Below are positions 34,116-41,777 of a DNA stretch of 64,000 bases, piece by piece; the first letter of the stretch is position 1; each line of letters begins with the position of its first letter. Made by a program: the position numbers and the translations under genes. This DNA is from an uncultured Methanomassiliicoccales archaeon (GTDB taxonomy: Archaea > Thermoplasmatota > Thermoplasmata > Methanomassiliicoccales > Methanomethylophilaceae). Below the pieces are notes generated by a model. The model did no database searches. It saw nothing but the letters and a program-made list of their open reading frames with translations, and was not told where the DNA came from. The stretch covers positions 1-64,000 of the forward strand of contig CAKUXX010000005.1 in the NCBI GenBank assembly GCA_934702355.1, in the 5' to 3' direction.

Positions 34116-35244
34116 GGGAGGGCTGTTCTCTCAATTGAAGGACGGATACAGAGGGATGAAATCCGATATGGAGGGCAATCCCGATGAATCCGAGATAGAA
34201 CTGAAGAAGAGGAGATTCAGACTGATCGTGGTGTTCGGTCTGTTCATGTCCCTGGTGGCGTTCCTGATCTCCATATCGATATCGTCGGGAGGGGTCATAC
34301 CGCTGAGCGATGCCGTTGCGGCACTGTTCTCATCGATAGACAAGGCCGTTCACGGTGACAGGAACCTCGATATGATCGAACTGTACATCTACAACGCGAG
34401 GCTGCCGAGGACGATAGCGTCCATCGCTGTCGGGGCCGGTCTCGCTATAGCGGGGTGCATGTATCAGGCCATAATCCGGAATCCTCTGGTCGATCCGTAC
34501 ATCACCGGAGTATCGTCAGGGGCCGGATGTCTCGCCATGGCGGCCACGGCACTGGGATTCAGCATACCTTTCCTTGCCGACAACACCCTTTACATCATCC
34601 CCGTGGTGGCTATCGTCGGAGGTATCGTCGCATTCACCATCACAATGACAGTGGCGGAGGGCTCCGGCGGTTCGTCAGTGAACTACATCCTGGCGGGGAC
34701 CATCGTGGGATTCGCGTTCTCGTCGGTTCAGACGGTGTTCATGTCCCTCGGTAAGGACAATCTGACCGATGTGATGTGGTGGCTTTACGGTTCGTTCGCG
34801 AACATCACCTGGGAGAACGCGTGGATAGTGTTCATCCCCGTCGTAGGCATATCGATAATCTCGATGGTCTGGGCCAGGGAGTTCAATCTGTACTCGATGG
34901 GAGAGGACCAGGCCGCACAGCTCGGTCTGAATGTGAAGCTGTTCAAGAGGCTGACCATGATCGTCGCCTCGGTGCTTACATCCCTTTGCGTGGCGTTCGT
35001 AGGGATAATCGGGTTCGTGGGACTGGTCGTTCCGCATGCATGCCGTATGGCCCTGGGCAGCGATCACCGTCTGATAATGCCCGCGTCGATAGTGATCGGC
35101 GCCATGCTGATGCTGTTCGCAGATTTGGTGGCGAGGACGGTCCTGTCTCCGGCGGAGCTTCCGGTCGGGGCGATAACCGCGATGATCGGCACCCCTGTGT
35201 TCGCATACATGCTCATGAGGAGGGGGCGCAACTATGACGGATGA
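34108..35244 (+). CDS. FecCD/BtuC-type ABC transporter permease
   Basis: The 378-residue membrane protein of the iron-siderophore/cobalamin permease family has about ten hydrophobic segments. Family motifs: RLPRTIASIAVGAGLAIAGC near residue 94, IIRNPLVDPYITGVSSGAGC near 124, LAGTIVGFAFSSV, and GFVGLVVPHACRMALGSDHR near 304 (the ATPase-coupling loop). A hydrophilic N-terminal extension of about 35 residues lies in the cytoplasm. It pairs with the ATPase that starts 11 bases before its own stop and with the BtuF-like protein two genes upstream. Confidence 0.93.
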   Translation: MSKGGLFSQLKDGYRGMKSDMEGNPDESEIELKKRRFRLIVVFGLFMSLVAFLISISISSGGVIPLSDAVAALFSSIDKAVHGDRNLDMIELYIYNARLPRTIASIAVGAGLAIAGCMYQAIIRNPLVDPYITGVSSGAGCLAMAATALGFSIPFLADNTLYIIPVVAIVGGIVAFTITMTVAEGSGGSSVNYILAGTIVGFAFSSVQTVFMSLGKDNLTDVMWWLYGSFANITWENAWIVFIPVVGISIISMVWAREFNLYSMGEDQAAQLGLNVKLFKRLTMIVASVLTSLCVAFVGIIGFVGLVVPHACRMALGSDHRLIMPASIVIGAMLMLFADLVARTVLSPAELPVGAITAMIGTPVFAYMLMRRGRNYDG

Positions 35245-36034
35245 ACCTCCTGTTCTGAAGATATCGGGCCTTGTCAAGGATTTCGACGGTTTCAAGGCAC
35301 TCCAAGGAATCGATCTGGAGTTCGGCAGCGGGCTGCTGATCGGACTGATAGGACCGAACGGATGCGGGAAGTCGACCATGATGAAGTGCATCTGCAAGAT
35401 GCATCCCCAGACGGAAGGCACCATAGAGATCGGCGGCTGGGACACTTCGGCGATGAAGGCCGCGGAAGTGGCGAAGCTTGTGGCCAGCGTTCCCGCCGAA
35501 GCGGGACAGACGTTCGGCATCAGCGTTATGGACATGGTGATGCTCGGGAGGTATCCTTTCGTGGACAAGATCTGGTGGGAGAATCCCGAGGACGAGCGCA
35601 TAACCAGGGAGGCCCTGAAGACGTTTGGCATCGACCATCTCCGGAGGAAGCAGGTCGCTCTATGCTCCTCTGGCGAGAGGCAGCGCGCACTGATCGCGAA
35701 GGCGTACGTGCAGGAACCGAAGCTCATGCTGGTGGATGAACCCACATCACACCTCGACATGAAGTACAAGCTCCAGGTCATGGAGTATCTTCAGAAGATG
35801 GCAAGGTCCGACATGACAGTAATGGTCGCAGAGCATGACATATCGCTCATGGCGAGGTATTGCGACATCTGCATCATCATGAAGAAGGGGATGATCGTGT
35901 CCGTGGGGGACCCGAAGGAGATCATCACGGAACGGCTCATCAAGGATGTGTACGAGGTCGAGGCCAGAGTGGGTTTCGACGCCGACGGGGAGATATACGT
36001 CCTTCCGAAGAGGTATGTCGAGGGTGCTCTCTGA
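35234..36034 (+). CDS. BtuD/FecE-type ABC transporter ATPase
   Basis: The 266-residue ATP-binding subunit powers the adjacent permease. Walker A GPNGCGKSTMM near residue 40, Q-loop region AEAGQTFGIS, signature CSSGERQRALIAKA (Ser-Ser-Gly-Glu in place of the usual Ser-Gly-Gly), Walker B LMLVDEPTSHLD and the switch His in VAEHDIS. The first Gly of the signature being Ser is a mild departure seen in some members. It overlaps the permease gene by 11 bases and is followed after three bases by the seven-ribbon protein gene. Confidence 0.93.
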   Translation: MTDEPPVLKISGLVKDFDGFKALQGIDLEFGSGLLIGLIGPNGCGKSTMMKCICKMHPQTEGTIEIGGWDTSAMKAAEVAKLVASVPAEAGQTFGISVMDMVMLGRYPFVDKIWWENPEDERITREALKTFGIDHLRRKQVALCSSGERQRALIAKAYVQEPKLMLVDEPTSHLDMKYKLQVMEYLQKMARSDMTVMVAEHDISLMARYCDICIIMKKGMIVSVGDPKEIITERLIKDVYEVEARVGFDADGEIYVLPKRYVEGAL

Positions 36035-36037
36035 AGC

Positions 36038-37309
36038 ATGCCGCGGGGGATGAGACGAAGCCGACTCAACGAGGGGGGAGGGATCATCGACTCGGGGAAA
36101 GGCAAGAGACTGTGCTGCTTCAAGTGCGGCTATCAGTGGGTATCGCGTTCCGACGGCAGGCCGTTGACCTGTCCGAAATGCCGTTCCCGCCGCTATGACG
36201 TCCCGTCGGATGATTATCGCTGTGCAGCATGCAGTTCTGAACAGAGGCCGGACGACCAATCAATGAGCTGTCCCGACTGCGGGCATTCGCTGCTGGACGG
36301 CATAGAGGTCCAAGGATACCACTGCAATCAGTGCGGCTATGACTGGATCCCCCGCGGCCGGGACGATCCTGTGAAGTGTCCTAGGTGCAAGACAAGGAAT
36401 TGGAACGGAACAAAACTTCCTCAGTTCACCTGTCTCAGGTGCGGGCACGTCTGGAAGAGCAAGATCGAGCGTCCCTACAGCTGTCCGTCCTGCAGGTCCA
36501 AAGCATGGGACAAGGACACATTCAGACTGAAGTGCTTCAGATGCGGTTACAAGTGGGTGATGAGCAACGGTGCGAATCCCGGTTCGGTAAGGACATGTCC
36601 GTCATGCAGGACGACGAAATGGAATGAGCTTCCCGTTGTCAGAGAATGTTTCAGATGCGAGATGCCGTTCATAAACTCTGCAAGGGATTCTATATGCCCG
36701 GGGTGCAGGGGAGAGGACGGATGCATCTTCAGATGCGGATTCTGCGGGATGGAATGGGTTTCGTCAGCAAACGAGGCCCGGGTCTGTCCGGAATGCGGAC
36801 TGGTGATGTCCGGGGGCGGCAATTCCGAGAAGCTGGTGGAGCTCTGGGAAAGCGACGGGAAGAGGCTCAGCTATCTGTTCAAGGATGGGATAGGTTGCGT
36901 GTACCTGTGGGACGGGCCGTATCCGATATCCTGCAGATACCTGAACGAGGTCTTGGACGAGTCGGGGATGAGTTTCCCATCATGGCTGAAATGCGCCATG
37001 TCGGAAAGGCACGAGAAGTTCTGGAACGGGGTGATCGACGACATGATGTCGCGCAGGGACCTCTACAAGGGTGATATCCCGTATCTGATGGAACGGCTGG
37101 GATTGGACGAGGATGTGGCGGAGATACTGGCGCTGCATTTCACGGGGATGAGCCCCGAAGTGATCTCGGTGAGGTCGAAGAGAACTCTCAAGGACATCCG
37201 GATGGAGTTCACCAAGATACAGGAGGCATATCGGAGAAGCGGTATCGTGGTAAACGATTCCGTGTACACCGAGGATCCGACATCGTTTTACGGTTCAGAC
37301 GAGGAGTGA
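36038..37309 (+). CDS. Protein with seven tandem zinc ribbons
   Basis: The 423-residue cytosolic protein has fourteen CxxC knuckles in its first 260 residues, forming about seven zinc ribbons. Several follow one template: CxxCGYxW...CPxCxSxxWD (CFKCGYQW/CPKC, CNQCGYDW/CPRC, CLRCGHVW/CPSC, CFRCGYKW/CPSC). The C-terminal 160 residues are helical, with LGLDEDVAEILALHFTGMSP and RTLKDIRMEFTKIQEAYRR resembling a helix-turn-helix. It is the last gene of the propeller/uptake run, three bases after the ATPase. A nucleic-acid-binding regulator or a zinc buffer are both possible. Relatedness to the gene at 37395 is clear. Confidence 0.78.
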   Translation: MPRGMRRSRLNEGGGIIDSGKGKRLCCFKCGYQWVSRSDGRPLTCPKCRSRRYDVPSDDYRCAACSSEQRPDDQSMSCPDCGHSLLDGIEVQGYHCNQCGYDWIPRGRDDPVKCPRCKTRNWNGTKLPQFTCLRCGHVWKSKIERPYSCPSCRSKAWDKDTFRLKCFRCGYKWVMSNGANPGSVRTCPSCRTTKWNELPVVRECFRCEMPFINSARDSICPGCRGEDGCIFRCGFCGMEWVSSANEARVCPECGLVMSGGGNSEKLVELWESDGKRLSYLFKDGIGCVYLWDGPYPISCRYLNEVLDESGMSFPSWLKCAMSERHEKFWNGVIDDMMSRRDLYKGDIPYLMERLGLDEDVAEILALHFTGMSPEVISVRSKRTLKDIRMEFTKIQEAYRRSGIVVNDSVYTEDPTSFYGSDEE

Positions 37310-37394
37310 CACTACACGATGTTACATTTTGGACGGATAATCTATTTAGCCTCATTACACGTTGGAATAATCATCCAACTACTTTGACGGGGGT
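37310..37394. promoter_or_regulatory. Probable promoter between the two zinc-ribbon genes
   Basis: An 85-base gap in an otherwise gap-free run. TAATCTATTTAGCC near 37338-37351 is TATA-like on the plus strand, about 50 bases before the next start, suggesting that the following three genes form their own unit. Confidence 0.4.
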
Positions 37395-38111
37395 GTGGGG
37401 TTGATAGATGAGAACAATTATCAGATCGGGATGAGGCGCCTGGAGCGCATCATCGGTCCGAATCGCAGTCGTGAAGGCAGCGATGATTGCAATCAGATCA
37501 ACGAATGCAAGATCTGCGCTTATGTCTGGGGCACCGACGGCAACGAGAAGAAGCCCAGGATCTGCCCATCATGCAGGTCCTCGCGGTGGGATTGCGGTGT
37601 CAGAGATGTCAGATGCATGAGGTGCGGATACGATTGGGTAACCAGCAGGAAGAAACCTTCGAAGTGTCCTTCCTGCGGCAGCAAGAGATGGGACAAGGAG
37701 ACCCTGCCGATCATCTGCAAGAAGTGCGGGATGCGCGGAGAGGACAAGATGAAGGATGGGGATCCGATCAACTGTCCGGTGTGCGGGGATCTATCTCCGG
37801 ATGAGTTCAGGATCGGGAAGACCAGAAAGGATTCCATGAAGGACATCACGGACCGTGAAAAGCGCGACATCCCCCTGAACGAGAACATCCTCGGGGAGAT
37901 GTGGGGCACGGAAGGGGACCTCTACAGAGCGGTTCTGCTGAGGAAGCGCGGACTGACGCCGGAGCAGGCGGACATAATAGTGAGGTTCGACAAAGACGAA
38001 TCCGTCCCTGAAATCGCTTCCAGCATGGGCATTTCCGTATCGGCCGTCATGGATTCGGTCATCCCCTACATGGAGCTGTGCGAATCCATGGGGGTGAGGT
38101 CATGGAACTGA
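37395..38111 (+). CDS. Protein with three zinc ribbons and an HTH-like end
   Basis: The 238-residue protein has three zinc ribbons with the same CxxCGYxW...CPSCxSxxWD template as its upstream neighbour (CKICAYVW/CPSCRSSRWD, CMRCGYDW/CPSCGSKRWD, CKKCGM/CPVCG). The C-terminal part (about 165-235) reads as a helix-turn-helix: LTPEQADIIVRFDKDE, VPEIASSMGISVSAVMDSV. A transcription regulator is likely. The start is uncertain: GTG at 37395, TTG at 37401 and ATG at 37431 are in frame. It overlaps the DUF4443-like gene by 10 bases. Confidence 0.72.
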   Translation: MGLIDENNYQIGMRRLERIIGPNRSREGSDDCNQINECKICAYVWGTDGNEKKPRICPSCRSSRWDCGVRDVRCMRCGYDWVTSRKKPSKCPSCGSKRWDKETLPIICKKCGMRGEDKMKDGDPINCPVCGDLSPDEFRIGKTRKDSMKDITDREKRDIPLNENILGEMWGTEGDLYRAVLLRKRGLTPEQADIIVRFDKDESVPEIASSMGISVSAVMDSVIPYMELCESMGVRSWN

Positions 38112-38683
38112 TAGACGACAAGAACTACGGTCCGATGGTAAGGTACTCCGATGCCCATCTGTTCCTGCTGTTGGACATCCTCCAGAGCAGGGGCCGCATC
38201 AGCAGGAAGAGGCTGACCGAGGAGACGGGGCTCGGCGAAGGCAGCATCAGAGGCATGCTGAAGGTCCTGAAGGATTGGAAATGGATCGAGATCAGACAGA
38301 CCGGCGTCTTCATAACGGAATTCGGCAGGGACAGCTACGAGAAGTTCAACATGAGGTACGTCGACATAACCAATCGCAATTACGCCGAAGGGAGGTATCA
38401 GCAGGGGATCATTGTCGAGGGTATGGCGCACAAGGTCACCAACGGCATGGCGCAGAGGGACCTTGCGATAAGGAACGGCGCCTCGGGAGCGGTGATCTTC
38501 GTGATGAGGAATGGCAGGATCCTGTTCCCGGAGAATTGGGATGTGGACAAGAACGATCCCAAGTTCGCCGAGAGGATTCGGGCAACCGGGATGAAGGATG
38601 AGGATGTTCTGATCCTCGTGGATTCCGATGATGTGGACAGGCTGATGGTCATGGCCGCCGCAGTCGGATTGGCGATGAAATGA
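38102..38683 (+). CDS. DUF4443-like winged-helix regulator (paralogue 2)
   Basis: The 193-residue homologue of the protein at 20617 has a winged-helix region (GRISRKRLTEETGLGEGSIR, LKDWKWIEIRQTGVFITEFG) and a C-terminal domain (YQQGIIVEGMAHKVTNGMAQ, AQRDLAIRNGASGAV). The start was set at 38102 (MELIDDKNYGP), eight codons inside the longer frame, to match the paralogue's start; it overlaps the upstream stop. The stop overlaps the BspA-like gene by four bases (ATGA), tying regulation and a surface protein into one transcript. Confidence 0.78.
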   Translation: MELIDDKNYGPMVRYSDAHLFLLLDILQSRGRISRKRLTEETGLGEGSIRGMLKVLKDWKWIEIRQTGVFITEFGRDSYEKFNMRYVDITNRNYAEGRYQQGIIVEGMAHKVTNGMAQRDLAIRNGASGAVIFVMRNGRILFPENWDVDKNDPKFAERIRATGMKDEDVLILVDSDDVDRLMVMAAAVGLAMK

Positions 38684-40155
38684 GATCCCTGCTTCCGGTA
38701 TTCGCATTGATCCTATTGGCCTTGTCCGTATCATCATGGGATTCTTCGGACGCGTCGGAGATCGATTCATGTGATGCCGTTTACGGGTACGAGACCCACG
38801 GAAGCGGGCATCCCTATTATTATTGTATTATAACGTCTGTGAGAACAGACGTATCGATCCTTCGTCTGCCCTCGGTGTTGGAGGGATACGATGTGAGGAC
38901 ATACGCCTCAGGTTCGTTCACGGGGTGCGGTGCCGAGACACTGATCGTTCCGAAGAATGTGAGGACCATCGAGGATGGGGCCTTCGCAGGTTGCGGTTCT
39001 TTGAAGGACATCTACTTCATGGGCGACCGTCCCGAGATCAAGGGTGGATTGCCGGAGGGGGTAGGAATACATACGATGCCCGGGACTCAGGGGTGGAATG
39101 GGACGGATAGGATAGAGGTTGTTCGTTTGGACGGCATCGATTATGCGGTATTGCCCGACGGGGTCGCGGTGATCGGCGGGACACCGACGGACGGATCTCT
39201 ATCTATAAGGGATGCTGTCGATGGGAAAGAGGTCGTCAGGATTGACGACTATGCGTTCGCAGGCATGATGCAGGCCGACGGTTCCGTGGACAGGAGGACA
39301 GATATCAGAACAGTATCTGTCCCCGATGATCTTCGGACAATTGGTCAGAGGGCATTTTACTACAACGATCTGGAGACAATAGGGATCCCGGACTCCCTGA
39401 GGGACGTACAGGACGAGGCCTTCCGTGCATGCTACAATCTTGGCGGGATCGTTTTTCCCGATCATCTCAGGCACATAGGATTCGAAGCCTTCCGCGATTG
39501 CCATTCCATCACCGAACTGGTCATACCGAGTTCGGTTGAGTCGGTGGGGGACGGCGCCTTCTACATATGCGAAAATCTGGAGATCCTGAGCGTCGGTTCC
39601 GATATAAGTCCCCGTATGTTCGGTTACTGTGTTTCTTTGAGAACTGTGGATCTGAGAGAAACGGTCACGCAGATCGGTCATTTTGCATTCTATGAATGCG
39701 AATCCCTGGAATCAGTGCGGGTTCCTGGTGAGGTGAATGAGATCGGAAAGGAGGCCTTCCGCAGCTGTGTATCGCTGAAGGATCTGGATCTGGGCGATGT
39801 CGAGAGGATTGGAAGGATGGCATTCAGGGATTGCGGGTCATTGAAGTCGTTGACCCTTCCATCATCGATCCTGTCAATTGAAGGCTACGCATTCGCGGAT
39901 TGCACCAGGCTGAAGGACATAAACGCCTATGGGAAGGCACCGTCTGGGGATGACACTGTCTTCCTGAATGTCGATGCCACGGTCCATTGCAGAGAAGGGG
40001 ATATGAAATCCTGGAATGAATCGGATTTCGGTCTGAAGGTTGATAGCGATTTGGATGGCCGGCGGGATGGTATTGTATCAGTCGCTGTCGTTGTTGCAAT
40101 GATTACGATTCTCGTGTTGTCCGTGGTCATATACAGAACGAGACTGGAAAAATGA
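38680..40155 (+). CDS. BspA-like leucine-rich repeat surface protein
   Basis: The 491-residue exported protein has an N-terminal signal (MRSLLPVFALILLALSVSSW) and a series of BspA-type (LRR_5) repeats with the pattern xxIxxxAFxxCxxLxxVxIPxxVxxI, e.g. RTIGQRAFYYNDLETIGIP, HIGFEAFRDCHSITELVIP, QIGHFAFYECESLESVRVP and EIGKEAFRSCVSLKDL. A C-terminal membrane helix (GIVSVAVVVAMITILVLSVV) and a basic end anchor it. Such repeats occur in adhesins of gut microbes. It follows the DUF4443-like regulator with an ATGA overlap and is the last gene of its unit. Confidence 0.85.
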   Translation: MRSLLPVFALILLALSVSSWDSSDASEIDSCDAVYGYETHGSGHPYYYCIITSVRTDVSILRLPSVLEGYDVRTYASGSFTGCGAETLIVPKNVRTIEDGAFAGCGSLKDIYFMGDRPEIKGGLPEGVGIHTMPGTQGWNGTDRIEVVRLDGIDYAVLPDGVAVIGGTPTDGSLSIRDAVDGKEVVRIDDYAFAGMMQADGSVDRRTDIRTVSVPDDLRTIGQRAFYYNDLETIGIPDSLRDVQDEAFRACYNLGGIVFPDHLRHIGFEAFRDCHSITELVIPSSVESVGDGAFYICENLEILSVGSDISPRMFGYCVSLRTVDLRETVTQIGHFAFYECESLESVRVPGEVNEIGKEAFRSCVSLKDLDLGDVERIGRMAFRDCGSLKSLTLPSSILSIEGYAFADCTRLKDINAYGKAPSGDDTVFLNVDATVHCREGDMKSWNESDFGLKVDSDLDGRRDGIVSVAVVVAMITILVLSVVIYRTRLEK

Positions 40156-40616
40156 GGCTCTTCATAATCAACCCGCCTTTCTACGCACATCTGAGATGAG
40201 TCTCCTGATATCGGATTCAAATAACCCGTTAATCGGAGATCTTTCCCCGGATTCGGGTTTTGACTCCATTTCTGTACTGCAGAAAGAGTGACCGAAAAAA
40301 TCTTCAAAATTGATGCATCGGCGCTATTTCTTTCATTTTTACATGTCTGAAATCAGACGGTTTGTTTATTGGGTGTTAGATGGAGCAGGACTCGAACGGA
40401 GATATATATGCTATGAAAATGCGTATAATTTCGGGCTTTCTCAAAATGAGATTCAGTCTTCTCCAATGAAAGTGGAAGTCGAGGATGAATACGCTTGACA
40501 ATCACTGGTGGGTGAGAAGTCTGTTAGCCTACTACAAAGAAACACCATCGGCAATTACAGAAAGAGTCGACGTGTGTGTTTAAACTACTTAAATATGCTA
40601 TAGTCGAGGCATAAAA
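40156..40616. other. AT-rich intergenic stretch with terminator and promoter
   Basis: It holds the terminator-like hairpin listed at 40223-40259. CTTAAATATG near 40588-40597 is a TATA-like box about 20-30 bases before the next gene. A 62-residue plus-strand frame at 40310-40498 has no ribosome-binding site, no family resemblance and odd composition, and is not accepted. Base composition turns visibly AT-rich here and stays so to about 45 kb. Confidence 0.5.
40223..40259 (+). terminator. Terminator-like hairpin after the BspA-like gene
   Basis: AACCCG (40223-40228) pairs with CGGGTT (40254-40259), and inside it AATC (40231-40234) pairs with GATT (40250-40253); a TT run follows. It lies 68 bases after the stop. 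Confidence 0.45.
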
Positions 40617-41600
40617 ATGAAAACAAAAACACTAGTGGCTGTAGTGGCCTTCATGATGGTCGCTGCAGGTGTCGCCATATTTGATGCGACACAGGAGTCC
40701 GATGCTAACGCATCAAACGGACTTGCAACATACAAGTTCTTCTTTGCTGAAGATGGAGACACAAGTTGGACGATTATTAGTGGAGAAGGTTACAATGCTT
40801 TCATCGCATTGAAAGCGGCGTTAACTGGGATGGGCATTTCATCTGAAGTAAACGAAAATTACACGACTACCGTCGATAATTACACGACAATAAATTCAGA
40901 GTATGGACTTTTTTCATCGATAACTGATTTGGTGAGTTCATCTGCATACTCTGTTTTCATGTATTCGACAGTTACAGAATCATGGGTTCCGGGCCCTACC
41001 AAGTCACTGGGCTTTTACCAGGCATACAGTGATTACGATGCTAACCTTAGAACAGCCAATATCATAATCTACAATGGAACTATCGAGACGGCACAGGCAA
41101 TCGGTATTGAGCTTCCTAGTGGAAGTAGTCTTGCCAGCATTTTTGATGTAACTACTACTGCAGCATTCAAGGTTACATTCCATATTTCGATTGCAGATAC
41201 CAGCGCTCGTCCATCTGGAGTGTCCGTAGAAAATTGGAATTATGCAGTGGCTCATCAGGGGACATACTATGGTTATGGATCCAATTGTTATCTCGCTCTT
41301 CAGAATGCCATTGCAAGTGCGTATGGTAACAATTCCATGTACAATACCGGTACAGGGCAGATCAATGTGAGCAGCTACGGATATCTTTCGTCGATAATGG
41401 GTGTTCAAGAGGCTAACTCATCAACTGCTAGTCAGTCGATTTGGGATTATTGGTCTCTCTATATCGGTTCTTCGATTGCACCGGATGGATCAAACTATTC
41501 GTTGTTTACAGCTGGATTTTTGACACCTCTGTCTGGACTTGGAAGCGATTATCAACGCAACGAGTTGTGCTACCAGTATGTGCACTCTGTATATCCCTGA
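40617..41600 (+). CDS. Secreted protein with two transcobalamin/DUF4430-like repeats
   Basis: The 327-residue exported protein has a signal peptide (TKTLVAVVAFMMVAAGVAIF). Two homologous halves follow, each with a run like GYNAFIALKAALTGMGIS / SNCYLALQNAIASAYGNNS, then YGLFSSITDL / YGYLSSIMGV, then an aromatic strand (YSVFMYSTVTESWVPG / WDYWSLYIGSS). This matches the layout of the beta-grasp domains seen in the uptake operon upstream. It is rich in Ser, Thr, Asn and Tyr, with AT-rich codons unlike its upstream neighbours. It is single-gene, ending in a strong hairpin. A secreted ligand-binding role is inferred. Confidence 0.7.
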   Translation: MKTKTLVAVVAFMMVAAGVAIFDATQESDANASNGLATYKFFFAEDGDTSWTIISGEGYNAFIALKAALTGMGISSEVNENYTTTVDNYTTINSEYGLFSSITDLVSSSAYSVFMYSTVTESWVPGPTKSLGFYQAYSDYDANLRTANIIIYNGTIETAQAIGIELPSGSSLASIFDVTTTAAFKVTFHISIADTSARPSGVSVENWNYAVAHQGTYYGYGSNCYLALQNAIASAYGNNSMYNTGTGQINVSSYGYLSSIMGVQEANSSTASQSIWDYWSLYIGSSIAPDGSNYSLFTAGFLTPLSGLGSDYQRNELCYQYVHSVYP

Positions 41601-41611
41601 ATAAAGTGCCT

Positions 41612-41630
41612 GCCTGCAACATTTGCAGGC
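41612..41630 (+). terminator. Hairpin terminator after the secreted protein gene
   Basis: GCCTGCAA (41612-41619) and TTGCAGGC (41623-41630) form a perfect 8-base stem with a 3-base loop. A TTTTATTTG tract follows about 10 bases later. Confidence 0.6.
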
Positions 41631-41777
41631 CGGCCACCCTTTTATTTGAACACTCAAACTGCAAACGGTCATTACAGTCGAGATCACCAGTTGCTTAGCA
41701 GATTGTTATCATCAAAAATCCACGTGATTCAGTCATCAATGATGACACGGATGCAGAATGGGCAGGGTGGTGGACAT

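Noticed and set aside
40310..40498. 62-residue plus-strand frame
   Set aside because: No ribosome-binding site, no clear promoter spacing and no family resemblance; lies in AT-rich spacer.
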